The notes beneath the pieces are model-generated. The model saw nothing but the letters and a program-made list of their open reading frames with translations, did not search any database and had not been told where the DNA came from. Of a stretch of 64,000 bases of DNA, positions 35,829-44,666 are shown in pieces. A program made the position numbers and the translations under genes. The number at the start of each line of letters is the position of its first letter. Positions within the stretch are counted from its first letter, which is position 1. This stretch comes from Burkholderia stabilis (GTDB taxonomy: Bacteria; Pseudomonadota; Gammaproteobacteria; Burkholderiales; Burkholderiaceae): contig NZ_CP016443.1 of NCBI RefSeq assembly GCF_001742165.1, forward strand, positions 2,728,001 to 2,792,000. The letters run 5' to 3'.

Positions 35829-37207
35829 TGGACGCGCTGCTGCAAGCCTTGCCGGCCGCGTTCGCGATGGGGCTGCTCGGCGCGATCGTGTTCTCCGGCA
35901 TCGGGCTGATCTCCGGCACCGACGAAACGACGACGATCGCGCCGCTCACGCTGCTCGTCGCGCTGCTCGGCGTGCCGCCCGCCGGCGTGTTCACGTTCTT
36001 CCTCGCGGGCGCGGTGGCCAAGCACATCACGCATGCGATCCCGACCGCGCTGCTCGGCATTCCCGGCGACACGATGGCCGCGCCGCTGTTGCAGCAGGCG
36101 ACGTTGCTGCGCGCGCTCGGCGTGCCGCACATCGCGCTGCGCAAGATGATCTCCGGCGCGATCGTCGCCGCGTTCGTCGCGCTGCCGCTCGCCGTGCTGT
36201 TCGCGTCGCTGCTCGCGCCGTTCGGCGCGGCGATCGCGAAGGCCGCGCCGTGGGTGTTCCTCGCGGCGGCCGTCGGCATCGCGTATTTCTCGGCGGGGCG
36301 CTGGGCGTCGGTGCTGCTGCTCGTGCCGTTCGTGATGCTGGTGGTCGGGTTGCAGGCGCTGACCGGCCATTACGGCGTGAAGCTGAGCGTCAGCTACTTT
36401 CTCGGCATTGCGATCGGGCCGCTGGTTGCCGACCTGTTCTCGATCCTGTCGCCGGCCGAGCGGCGTCGCATGCGCCGCGACGGGCCGTCGACCTTCGTGC
36501 TCGCGCCCGACGTGAAAAGCTGGCGCGGCTATTTCCCGAATCCGCTGAAGGTGCTCGACCGCGAACAGGTCGCGTGGACGGTCGGGACGGCCGCCGTGTC
36601 GAGCGCGACGTTCGTGTTCAGCCCGGTCGCGATGACCGTGCTGATGGGCGAGATCGTCGGCGCGCGCGTGCGCCACGCGTACCAGCGGCTGACGACCGTG
36701 ATCGCCGCGCGCAACGGCGTGACCGAGGCGACCTACATCGCCGAGGCGCTGATTCCGCTGATCGCGTTCGGGCTGCCGCTGAGCCCGGTGGCCGCAGGCC
36801 CGGCCGCGCCGCTGTTCAATGCGCCGCCGCGCTTCACGGTCGACGCCGCGAGCGGGCAGATCCACAACCTGCACACGCTGATGAGCTGGCCCGAGTTCCT
36901 CGGCTACGGGCTGCTGTCGATCCTGCTGGCCGCGCTGATCGCGTATCCGCTCGCGATGCATCACGCGCACCGCGCGGCGTCGTTCGTCGCGAGGAAGCTG
37001 AGCCACGAAGCGATCATCGCGACCTTCGCGGGGCTGATCGTCGTGATCGGCGTGTGGGAAGGGCAGTTGCTCGGGCTGGCCGTGATCGTGACGATCGGCC
37101 TGTTCGGCGGGATGCTGTCGCGGCTGTTCGCGTTCAACACGGGCGTGCAGTTCATGGGGTACTACGTCGCGGTGCTGAGCGTGCCCGCAATCGTCAAGCT
37201 GCTCTGA
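35828..37207 (+). CDS. TctA-type tripartite tricarboxylate transporter permease
   Basis: 459 residues, about 10-12 membrane segments. The N-terminal region (GIGLISGTDETTTIAPLTLL, PPAGVFTFFLAGAVAKHITH, ALLGIPGDTMAAPLLQQA) and the second-half repeat (GVTEATYIAEALIPLIAFGLPLS) show the internal duplication of TctA permeases with their Gly-Pro rich motifs. No periplasmic TctC binding protein is nearby. Translationally coupled to the preceding small membrane protein and in an operon with HMG-CoA reductase, so the substrate may be mevalonate or 3-hydroxy-3-methylglutarate; this is inference. Confidence 0.8.
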   Translation: MDALLQALPAAFAMGLLGAIVFSGIGLISGTDETTTIAPLTLLVALLGVPPAGVFTFFLAGAVAKHITHAIPTALLGIPGDTMAAPLLQQATLLRALGVPHIALRKMISGAIVAAFVALPLAVLFASLLAPFGAAIAKAAPWVFLAAAVGIAYFSAGRWASVLLLVPFVMLVVGLQALTGHYGVKLSVSYFLGIAIGPLVADLFSILSPAERRRMRRDGPSTFVLAPDVKSWRGYFPNPLKVLDREQVAWTVGTAAVSSATFVFSPVAMTVLMGEIVGARVRHAYQRLTTVIAARNGVTEATYIAEALIPLIAFGLPLSPVAAGPAAPLFNAPPRFTVDAASGQIHNLHTLMSWPEFLGYGLLSILLAALIAYPLAMHHAHRAASFVARKLSHEAIIATFAGLIVVIGVWEGQLLGLAVIVTIGLFGGMLSRLFAFNTGVQFMGYYVAVLSVPAIVKLL

Positions 37208-37465
37208 TGCATCGGCGTACGGGGCCGCGTGTGCCGCGCGGCCCGCCGCGAACCGCCGTTTCGCGTGCGATTTTTGAATCGCTGTGTGTCGTGTTCGCAC
37301 ACAGATACGTTGGGATACAAAGCATCCGGATGGTTCGGATATAAAACCGGTGAAGCGTTTCACACGGCGGCGCAGTGCCATGCGCCGCCGCTGCGAACGG
37401 CGATACCGGAGCGCCCGCACGTGCCGCGGGCCCCTTCCTTAGCGATCGACAATGGAGAACGAGTC

Positions 37466-38509
37466 ATGCCTGATACCGTGAACACCCGCCGCCGCCTGAT
37501 CCTGGGTACGACACTGGCGAGCCTGAGCCTCGCCGACCTCGGCCTCGGCAACCTGGCGCGCGCGCAGTCGGCGCCCGATGCATCGAGCGCGAAGCGCGCG
37601 GCCGGCGCTGCGTCGCTGGGCACGATCCACCAGATCGACGCGGGCGTGCTCAACGTCGGGTATGCGGACCTCGGGCCGAAGAACGGCCCCGTCGTGTTCC
37701 TGCTGCACGGCTGGCCGTACGACATCTATAGCTACGCGGAAGTCGCGCCGCTGCTCGTCGCGGCCGGTTATCGCGTGATCGTGCCGTACCTGCGCGGCTA
37801 CGGCTCGACGACGTTCCGCTCCGCCGACACGGTGCGCAACGGCCAGCAGGCCGTGACCGCCGTCGACATCGTTGCACTGATGGATGCGCTGAAGATCGAC
37901 CGCGCGGTGTTCGGCGGCTACGACTGGGGCGCGCGCACGGCCGACATCATCGCGGCGCTGTGGCCGCAGCGCGTGAAGGCGCTGGTGTCGGTGAGCGGCT
38001 ACCTGATCGGCAGCCAGGAGGCGAACCGCAAGCCGCTGCCGCCGCAGGCCGAATTCCAGTGGTGGTATCAGTTCTACTTCACGACCGAGCGCGGCGCGCT
38101 CGGCTACGCGGCGAACCGCGATGCGTTCAACAAGCTGATCTGGCAACTCGCGTCGCCGAAGTGGCAGTTCTCCGACGAGACCTATGCGCGCTCGGCCGCG
38201 TCGTTCCAGAACCCCGATCACGTCGCCGTCGTGATCCACAACTATCGCTGGCGTCTCGGGCTGGCGAAGGGCGAGGCGCAATACGACGACATCGAGCGCC
38301 GTCTGGCGGCCGGCCCGGCGATCACCGTGCCGACGATCACGATGGAAGGCGATGCGAACGGCGCGCCGCATCCGGAGCCGGCCGCGTATGCGAAGAAGTT
38401 CACGGGCAAGTACCAGCACCGGACGATCACCGGCGGCATCGGCCACAACCTGCCGCAGGAAGCGCCGCAGGCGTTCGCGGATGCGATCCTGCAAGTGGAG
38501 CATCTGTGA
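37466..38509 (+). CDS. Tat-exported alpha/beta hydrolase, epoxide hydrolase-like
   Basis: 347 residues from ATG 37466. Twin-arginine signal TRRRLILGTTLASLSL with cleavage near ARAQS. Core: HGWPYD (81-86, oxyanion segment), GGYDWGAR with nucleophile D153, and GGIGHNLPQEAP with the terminal His. An Asp nucleophile after HGWP fits epoxide or haloalkane hydrolases. It lacks the EHN domain of the paralogue at 30439. The stop overlaps the start of a cytochrome P460 gene (TGATG), an unusual pairing suggesting a shared periplasmic oxidation or detoxification step. Confidence 0.83.
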   Translation: MPDTVNTRRRLILGTTLASLSLADLGLGNLARAQSAPDASSAKRAAGAASLGTIHQIDAGVLNVGYADLGPKNGPVVFLLHGWPYDIYSYAEVAPLLVAAGYRVIVPYLRGYGSTTFRSADTVRNGQQAVTAVDIVALMDALKIDRAVFGGYDWGARTADIIAALWPQRVKALVSVSGYLIGSQEANRKPLPPQAEFQWWYQFYFTTERGALGYAANRDAFNKLIWQLASPKWQFSDETYARSAASFQNPDHVAVVIHNYRWRLGLAKGEAQYDDIERRLAAGPAITVPTITMEGDANGAPHPEPAAYAKKFTGKYQHRTITGGIGHNLPQEAPQAFADAILQVEHL

Positions 38510-39045
38510 TGCGCTCGGGAGCAGGCTTCCTGCGTCGCGGCGCGGGCCGCGCGCTCGTCGCGGGCGCGCTGCTGGCCGGTGCGTGGTCGGCGAGCGGCCC
38601 GGCCGCGTTCGCGGAACAGCCGAAAGCCGCCGCGTCGCCGATCTACGGCGTGACGATCCCGCCCGGCTACCGGAAATGGGAAATGGTCGCGCCGGCCGAA
38701 GAGGCTGCGCCGCTCGACGAGTTGCGCGTGGTGCTCGGCAACCCGGTCGCGATCCGCGCGCTCGAACAGGCGACGCTGCCGTTCCCGGACGGCACGATCC
38801 TCGTGAAGCTCGCGTACAAGCGCAAGCAGTCCGACGAGTTCGCGCCGGCGACGGTGCCCGGCCAGGCGACGACCGTGCAGGTGATGGTGAAGGACTCGCG
38901 TCGTTATGCGTCGACGGGCGGCTGGGGGTTCGGGCGCTTCATCAACGGTGTGCCGGCCGACATCGGCCAGCACCAGACGTGCTTCGCGTGTCACCAGGCG
39001 CGCGTGAAGAACCACGATTACGTGTTCACGCGGCTCGCGCCGTAA
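38509..39045 (+). CDS. Cytochrome P460 family protein
   Basis: 178 residues. A signal peptide (ALVAGALLAGAWSAS, cleavage near AFAEQ) leads to a periplasmic domain with YGVTIPPGYRKWEMVAPAEE and VVLGNPVAIRALEQ, and a C-terminal c-type heme site C158-F-A-C161-H162. This domain order matches cytochrome P460 relatives, which in ammonia oxidisers convert hydroxylamine or NO; most homologues in other bacteria have unknown substrates. Start codon overlaps the stop of the hydrolase gene. A perfect terminator follows. Confidence 0.85.
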   Translation: MRSGAGFLRRGAGRALVAGALLAGAWSASGPAAFAEQPKAAASPIYGVTIPPGYRKWEMVAPAEEAAPLDELRVVLGNPVAIRALEQATLPFPDGTILVKLAYKRKQSDEFAPATVPGQATTVQVMVKDSRRYASTGGWGFGRFINGVPADIGQHQTCFACHQARVKNHDYVFTRLAP

Positions 39046-39076
39046 CGTGATGCGGCATCGCGGGTTCGATGCAACG

Positions 39077-39108
39077 AAAGGCGTGCCGTGCGAGGCACGC
39101 CTTTTTTT
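39077..39108 (+). terminator. Rho-independent terminator after cytochrome P460 gene
   Basis: AAAGGCGTGCC and GGCACGCCTTT pair perfectly around a 6-base loop and run into seven T residues (39102-39108), 31 bases after the stop. Confidence 0.92.
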
Positions 39109-39327
39109 GTTGGTGCGTGTGCGCTGGCGAGCGCATCGATTGCGGGTTTGTATCGCACTGTATCTGCGGCCGTTGTGGAAAAACTGGCATGCAGAAAGCA
39201 CCGGTTTCGGAAACATGCCGGATACGTGGGCGGGTTCTACTGTCGACATGCAGGAAACGTTCGATGCCACGCGTTTGCATCGGATGCCAAGTGTTCGATA
39301 CCCCAACTTTCGTCAAGGAGCATGCTC

Positions 39328-39654
39328 ATGAAAACCACCCGTATCCTCGCCGTCGCCGCACTCGTCGCCATCCCCGCGCTGTCGTTCGCCGATACCGGCC
39401 ACGGCCTGACGCGCGCCGACGTGCGCGCCGAACTCGTCCGGCTCGAACAGGCCGGCTACAACCCGGCACGCAGCGAACCGAATTATCCGGAAGACGTCGC
39501 CGCTGCGCTGCAGGTCGCGCGTTCCGACCAGAACGGCCCGTCGAAGTCGCAGGGCGACAACGTGGCCGATACGTCGACGCCGGCAAGCCATCGCGACGCC
39601 GCGCGGTCGCGCTCGACGCAGAACGCCGCCGACGATCTGTACGCGCATTCTTGA
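39328..39654 (+). CDS. Small exported DUF4148 protein
   Basis: 108 residues from ATG 39328 (AAGGAG seven bases upstream; ATG 39322 abuts that site and is less likely). Signal peptide to about 22 (IPALSFADT). LTRADVRAELVRLEQAGYNP and YPEDVAAALQ are the hallmark of DUF4148, a family of small secreted proteins abundant in Burkholderia. The C-terminus is Ser/Arg/Asp-rich and probably disordered. Function unknown. Followed by an esterase gene with its own ribosome binding site. Confidence 0.88.
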   Translation: MKTTRILAVAALVAIPALSFADTGHGLTRADVRAELVRLEQAGYNPARSEPNYPEDVAAALQVARSDQNGPSKSQGDNVADTSTPASHRDAARSRSTQNAADDLYAHS

Positions 39655-39734
39655 TCCGTTGCCGCGCCTGCTGCCGGCACGCGCGGCTCATCGCAGTACT
39701 TCATGTAGAACAACACTGAGAAAGGAGCATCACG

Positions 39735-40526
39735 ATGACCGGTTTGATGAAACGCGTTCTGGTATCCGCCGCGGTGATCGGCGCACTGTCCGGTGCGGCC
39801 GCGGCGCAGGCCGCGCCGAAGGACGACCTGAAGGGCACGAACGTCGTGCTCGTGCACGGCGCGTTCGCCGACGGGTCGAGCTGGAACCGCGTGATTCCGC
39901 TGCTCGAGGCGCGCGGGCTGCACGTGGTGTCGGTGCAGAATCCGCTGAGCTCGCTCGCCGACGATGCGGCGGCGACGAAGCGTACGATCGACGAGCAGAA
40001 AGGGCCGGTCGTGCTGGTCGGTCATTCGTGGGCCGGTGTCGTGATCAGCGATGCGGGCAACGACGACAAGGTGAAGTCGCTCGTCTACGTCGCGGCGTTC
40101 GCGCCCGACAATGGCCAGTCGATCGCCGACGTCACGCAGGGGTTGCCCGCGCCGGCATGGGCCGGTGAACTGCGCAAGGACGCGGGCGGGTTCACGCGGC
40201 TCTCGGACAAGGCGATCGCGCAGGATTTCGCGCCGGACCTGCCGCCCGCGCAGCAGCGCATCGTCGCGGCGACCCAGGGGCCGTGGTATGGCGGGTGCAT
40301 CTCGGAGAAGGTCGCGCAGGCCGCGTGGCATGCGAAGCCGTCGTCGTTCGTCGTCGCGACGCAGGACCGGATGATCGATCCGACGTTGCAGGAAGCGATG
40401 GCGAAGCGGATCGGCGCGACGGTCACGCGTGTGAACGGCAGCCACGTCGCGATGCTGAGCCAGCCGAAGGCCGTGGCCGATGCGATCATCGCGGCGGCGG
40501 AACGCGCGAAGCAGGATACGCAGTGA
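39735..40526 (+). CDS. Exported alpha/beta hydrolase (esterase-like)
   Basis: 263 residues with AAAGGAGCATCACG before the ATG; a second ATG at 39747 is possible. Signal peptide to about 27 (AAAQAAP). Hydrolase core: NVVLVHGAFADGSSW (oxyanion loop), VVLVGHSWAG with nucleophile S98, ATQDRMIDP for the acid, and VNGSHVAMLSQP with the catalytic His. This is a complete Ser-Asp-His set, unlike the hydrolase at 7717. Similar small proteins are annotated as esterases or haloperoxidase-like; substrate unknown. Confidence 0.85.
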   Translation: MTGLMKRVLVSAAVIGALSGAAAAQAAPKDDLKGTNVVLVHGAFADGSSWNRVIPLLEARGLHVVSVQNPLSSLADDAAATKRTIDEQKGPVVLVGHSWAGVVISDAGNDDKVKSLVYVAAFAPDNGQSIADVTQGLPAPAWAGELRKDAGGFTRLSDKAIAQDFAPDLPPAQQRIVAATQGPWYGGCISEKVAQAAWHAKPSSFVVATQDRMIDPTLQEAMAKRIGATVTRVNGSHVAMLSQPKAVADAIIAAAERAKQDTQ

Positions 40527-40600
40527 GCGGATGCGGCGCCGCGTTCGGGTTGAAGCGCGGCGTCGCGTGTGATGGCGATGTCTTTTCACAAGGAGAAGTC

Positions 40601-42001
40601 ATGACGGAACTCTGGCAACTGTCGGCAACCGAACTCGCGCAACGCGTACGGCATCGCGACGTGTCCGCGCGCGAAGTGGCGGACGCCGTGCTCGATCGTC
40701 TCGATGCGGTGAACCCGGCGATCAACGCGGTGATCGAACACCGGCCCGACGACGTGCGGCGGCAGGCCGACGAAGTCGATCGCGCGATCGCGCGCGGCGA
40801 CGATCCGGGGCCGCTCGCGGGCGTGCCCGTGACCGTGAAGATCAACGTCGACCAGGCCGGCTTTGCGACGACCAACGGCACGCGCCTGCAGGAAAACCTG
40901 ATCGCGCAAGCCGACAGCCCGGTGGTCGGCAACCTCAGGAAGGCCGGCGCGATCCTGCTCGGCCGCACCAATTCGCCGACGTTCGCGTTGCGCTGGTTCA
41001 CGTCGAATCGCGTACACGGTCACACGCGCAATCCGCGCGATCCGTCGCTGACGCCGGGCGGGTCGAGCGGCGGCGCGGCGGCGGCCGTGGCTGCCGGGAT
41101 CGGCCCGCTCGCGCTCGGCACCGACATCGGCGGCTCCGTGCGCTACCCGGCCTACGCATGTGGCGTGCACGGCATCCGGCCGTCGCTCGGGCGTGTGCCG
41201 GCCTTCAACGCGTCGTCGCCCGAGCGTGCGATCGGCGCGCAACTGATGTCGACGGCGGGGCCGATCGCGCGCACGATCGACGATCTCTCGCTCGCGTTGC
41301 GTGCATTCGCCGCGCCGGACCCGCGCGATCCGTGGCACGTGCAGGTGCCGTTCGACGGGCCGGCGGTGCCGAAGCGCGCGGCGCTGTGCGTGCGGCCGGG
41401 CGGCTTGCAGGTCGTGCCCGAGGTCGAGGCCGCGTTGCGCGATGCCGCGCGCCGGCTCGTCGATGCGGGCTGGACCGTCGACGAGATCGACGACACGCCG
41501 CCGATGCGCGAGGCCGCGCTGTTGCAGGAACAGCTTTGGCTCGGCGACGGGTTCGATGCGTTGTCGAATGCGGTCGAGCGCGATGGCGATCCGGGTGCGG
41601 CCGTGGTGATCTCTGCCGTGCGCGGCAAGGTGCGCGATCTGCCGGCCGACGTGATCAGCCGCGCGCTCGTCCGGCGCACCACGCTGACGCGACAGTGGCG
41701 GCTGTTTCTCGACGAGTATGCGGTCGTGCTGCTGCCCGTGTCGTCGGAACTGCCGTTTCGCGACGATCTCGACCGGCAGGGGCTCGACGGGTTCGAGCGG
41801 GTGTGGGAAGCGCAGCTCACGTTGCGCGCGCTGCCCGCAATGGGGCTGCCGGGGCTGGCTGTCACGACGTCGCTCGTGAACGGCGTGCCGGTGGGCGTAC
41901 AGGTGGTTGCCGCGCATCATCGCGAGGATCTGTGTCTGCTCGCGGGGCGCGATATCGAAGCGCGCGGTTTGGTGGTTGCGCCGGTTGATCCACAGTCGTG
42001 A
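40601..42001 (+). CDS. Amidase signature family protein
   Basis: 466 residues from ATG 40601, AAGGAG five bases upstream. The amidase-signature catalytic set is visible: K80 in VPVTVKINVD, S155 in PGGSSGGAAAA, and S179 in GTDIGGSVRYPA. The family hydrolyses amides (including indoleacetamide, nylon oligomers, or Glu-tRNA amidation as GatA); without GatB/GatC this is a stand-alone amidase, likely cytoplasmic, substrate unknown. It follows the exported esterase gene by 74 bases on the same strand. Confidence 0.9.
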   Translation: MTELWQLSATELAQRVRHRDVSAREVADAVLDRLDAVNPAINAVIEHRPDDVRRQADEVDRAIARGDDPGPLAGVPVTVKINVDQAGFATTNGTRLQENLIAQADSPVVGNLRKAGAILLGRTNSPTFALRWFTSNRVHGHTRNPRDPSLTPGGSSGGAAAAVAAGIGPLALGTDIGGSVRYPAYACGVHGIRPSLGRVPAFNASSPERAIGAQLMSTAGPIARTIDDLSLALRAFAAPDPRDPWHVQVPFDGPAVPKRAALCVRPGGLQVVPEVEAALRDAARRLVDAGWTVDEIDDTPPMREAALLQEQLWLGDGFDALSNAVERDGDPGAAVVISAVRGKVRDLPADVISRALVRRTTLTRQWRLFLDEYAVVLLPVSSELPFRDDLDRQGLDGFERVWEAQLTLRALPAMGLPGLAVTTSLVNGVPVGVQVVAAHHREDLCLLAGRDIEARGLVVAPVDPQS

Positions 42002-42548
42002 TGCGCTGACAGGTGCATGCATCGGCGATGCCGCTGGGCATCATGCCGATGCATCGCAACCTTCGATCGCGGTAGTACTTTCCACTTCGGATTTCCTGAC
42101 GGACAACGAGCCGGCCAGGCAGATCAGCACGGCAGTGTGGGAAGCGGGATTCCCTGGATTTCCCGAGGCAAGTGAGTCGAATCGGAAATTCAGCGGCGGA
42201 GCGGTTGTGCCTGTCCGCCCTCATTAAAAATATAAAAATACGGATCGGTGCATCCAGCCTCGCAATTCTGTCAGGAAATTTTGAGATGAAGGGCGGGGTA
42301 ACATTCAAGCGGTTTCTGTAACCAACACCATCAGTGTTTGTAACTGGCCTAATACGGTGTCCAGTCCGGGCACTGGATTGCCGGTCAGTGGACTGGCCGC
42401 TGGTACGAATACGAAAGTGGTGCTTCGAACAGCGCAACTTGTCGCGTATCGGTAACGCTTGACACTCCTTGACGCTATTAGATTGGATTTCATGCGATGT
42501 TCGAGGTCCGTGAGAGCGGATCAGACGAATCGCGAGTAGACCAAAGTC
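42002..42548. other. Intergenic region upstream of the CDI locus
   Basis: 547 bases. The start carries a near-perfect inverted repeat (listed separately) that may end the amidase transcript. The remainder is AT-richer than the chromosome average (notably 42205-42300 and 42430-42545) and should contain the bcpA promoter. No gene recognised. Confidence 0.5.
42018..42053 (+). terminator. Hairpin after amidase gene
   Basis: TGCATCGGC-GATGCC pairs with GGCATC-ATGCCGATGCA with a two-base bulge and a 4-base loop, 17 bases after the amidase stop. No T-run follows, so its activity as a terminator is uncertain. Confidence 0.4.
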
Positions 42549-44666
42549 ATGAATAAAAATCACTATCGGCTGGTATTCAGCCGCGTGCGGGGTATGTTGA
42601 TTGCCGTCGAAGAAACCGCTTGTGCGTCAGGTAACGCAGGGCGGGGCGAAATCGGTTTCGCCATTCGCGTGCCGTATACATTCGCAAGATTCGCGCTTCG
42701 GCAGATGGCACTCGCGGCACTGGTTGCAGTCGGTGTGATGCCGATATGGGCGAATGCCCAGATTGTCGGGGGCGGGGCCCATTCCCCGTCCGTGATCCAG
42801 ACACAAAACGGTATTCCGCAAGTCAATATCAATCGCCCGGGATCGTCGGGCGTATCGATGAATACCTACAATCAGTTCGACGTATCCAAACCTGGGGCGA
42901 TTCTCAACAACTCGCCGGTTGTGGTTCAGACTCAGCTTGGCGGCCTCATCAACGGCAACCCCAATTTTCAGCCAGGCGATGCCGCGCGCCTCATCGTCAA
43001 TCAGGTCAACAGCAACAACCCTTCTTTTATTCGTGGTCCCATCGAAATTGGTGGCGCACGGGCGCAGCTCGTGATCGCCAATCAAGCGGGGCTGGTGGTC
43101 GACGGTGGCGCCTTCATCAATACGAGCCGCGCCACGCTGACAACAGGCCAGCCCTATTTCGGACCAGATGGCTCGCTTGCCGGATTCAATGTCAATCAAG
43201 GGTTGATTTCAGTTGTTGGTGCAGGCCTGAATGCATCGAACATCGATCAGGTGGATCTGATTTCTCGTGCGGTGCAGGCCAATGCCAAGATCTACGGGAA
43301 GAATCTGAATGTCGTCGCGGGATCGAACCAGGTCGACTACAACTCGCTGAACGCGACTCCGATCGCAGGCAATGGCGCCGCGCCAGCCATCGCGATCGAT
43401 GTCAGCCAGCTTGGTGGCATGTACGCGAACAGGGTGTTTCTCGTTAGTTCAGAAAATGGCGTGGGTGTCGCAAACGCCGGCAACATCGCTGCGCAAGCCG
43501 GTGACTTGACGCTACAAGCGAATGGCCGCCTCGTTTTGTCGGGCCAGACGAATGCCAGCGGCAATATGTCGTTGTCGGCTTCCGGCGGCATCCAGAACAG
43601 CGGGACGACCTACGGCAAGCAGTCCGTTACGGTCGATACCGGAGCGGCCGATCTGACGAACAGCGGCACGTTGACCGCCCAGCAGAATCTGACGGCCAAC
43701 GTCGGCAGCCTCAACTCGACGGGTACGCTCGGCGCAGGCATCAATGCCGACAGCACGATCGGGTCGAGTGGCGACCTGAGCGTCACGGGCGCCGGACAGG
43801 TTGCCGCGACGGGCCGGAACAACGCGGGCGGCAACGCCAGCTTTGCCGGCGGCGGCGTCGATCTGTCGAATAGCGCAACGGCTGCCAACGGAAATCTCGC
43901 GCTGACCGCGACGGCGGGCGATGTGAACCTGACCGGCTCGACCGCCAGCGCCAAGGGTACTGTGAATGCCCAGGCGAGCGGCACGATCGTCAATGATCGA
44001 GGCAATCTGTCCAGTGGCGCGGGCATGACCCTGAGCGGCGGCAACCTGTCGAATCAGGGCGGCCGCGCGGGCTCGCAAGGGCCGCTGTCCGTGCAGATGG
44101 CCGGAACCGTTTCGAACCGGAACGGCGCACTGATTTCGCAAAGCGCCGCTGACGTTCACGGCGGGGCGATCCAGAACAATGCAGGGCTTATTCAGAGCGC
44201 GGGCAGGCAAACGATTGCGGGTGCGTCGGTCGACAATAGCGCGGGCCGGCTGATTTCCCTGAACGCGGACGGTCTGTCCGTGACGGCAACGGGTGCAGTC
44301 ACGAACGCGCCCGGTACGACGGCAGGCGGCGATCCAGGCGGCGTGATCGGCGGCAAGGGCGACGTGACGGTGCAAGGTGCGAGCGTGACGAACAGCGGCA
44401 CGATCGGGGCCGATGCGAACCTGCACGTGACGGGCCAGCGTGTCGACAACAGCAGTGGCACGCTGCACGCTGGACAGACAGCGACGGTCGACGCGGGCAA
44501 TCATTTCGCGAATACGAATGGCCGGGTCGAAGGGCAAAGCGCCGTGCTGAACGGCACGACGCTGGACAACAGCCTCGGTAGCGTCAATGCCGCTCACGTC
44601 TCGCTTACCGGTTCGACTTTGTTGAACCACGGGGGACGGTCACACAAACCGGCACCGGCCCGATGA
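42549..44666 (+). CDS. bcpA: BcpA/CdiA, N-terminal part (ESPR, TPS domain, first repeats); frame lost at a G-run
   Basis: First ~695 codons of the large CDI exoprotein. It opens with an extended signal peptide (ESPR: MNKNHYRLVFSRVRGMLIAV, then a hydrophobic stretch ending MPIWANAQ). The two-partner-secretion domain follows (about 75-300): QTQNGIPQVNINRPGSSGVS, YNQFDVS, LIVNQVNSNNPSFIRGPIEI and ARAQLVIANQAGLVVDG. After that come beta-helix filamentous haemagglutinin repeats rich in Asn, Gly, Ser and Thr. At 44631-44635 a run of five G shifts the frame and the reading stops at 44666; one extra G would join it to the next part. Secreted through BcpB. Confidence 0.9.
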   Translation: MNKNHYRLVFSRVRGMLIAVEETACASGNAGRGEIGFAIRVPYTFARFALRQMALAALVAVGVMPIWANAQIVGGGAHSPSVIQTQNGIPQVNINRPGSSGVSMNTYNQFDVSKPGAILNNSPVVVQTQLGGLINGNPNFQPGDAARLIVNQVNSNNPSFIRGPIEIGGARAQLVIANQAGLVVDGGAFINTSRATLTTGQPYFGPDGSLAGFNVNQGLISVVGAGLNASNIDQVDLISRAVQANAKIYGKNLNVVAGSNQVDYNSLNATPIAGNGAAPAIAIDVSQLGGMYANRVFLVSSENGVGVANAGNIAAQAGDLTLQANGRLVLSGQTNASGNMSLSASGGIQNSGTTYGKQSVTVDTGAADLTNSGTLTAQQNLTANVGSLNSTGTLGAGINADSTIGSSGDLSVTGAGQVAATGRNNAGGNASFAGGGVDLSNSATAANGNLALTATAGDVNLTGSTASAKGTVNAQASGTIVNDRGNLSSGAGMTLSGGNLSNQGGRAGSQGPLSVQMAGTVSNRNGALISQSAADVHGGAIQNNAGLIQSAGRQTIAGASVDNSAGRLISLNADGLSVTATGAVTNAPGTTAGGDPGGVIGGKGDVTVQGASVTNSGTIGADANLHVTGQRVDNSSGTLHAGQTATVDAGNHFANTNGRVEGQSAVLNGTTLDNSLGSVNAAHVSLTGSTLLNHGGRSHKPAPAR

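Noticed and set aside
35558..37420. 620-codon open frame antisense to TctA permease
   Set aside because: His/Arg/Glu-rich shadow of a membrane protein gene; no motif.
42459..42487. TTGACA followed by TATTAG as a bcpA promoter
   Set aside because: Spacer is only 11 bases, outside 16-18; not called.
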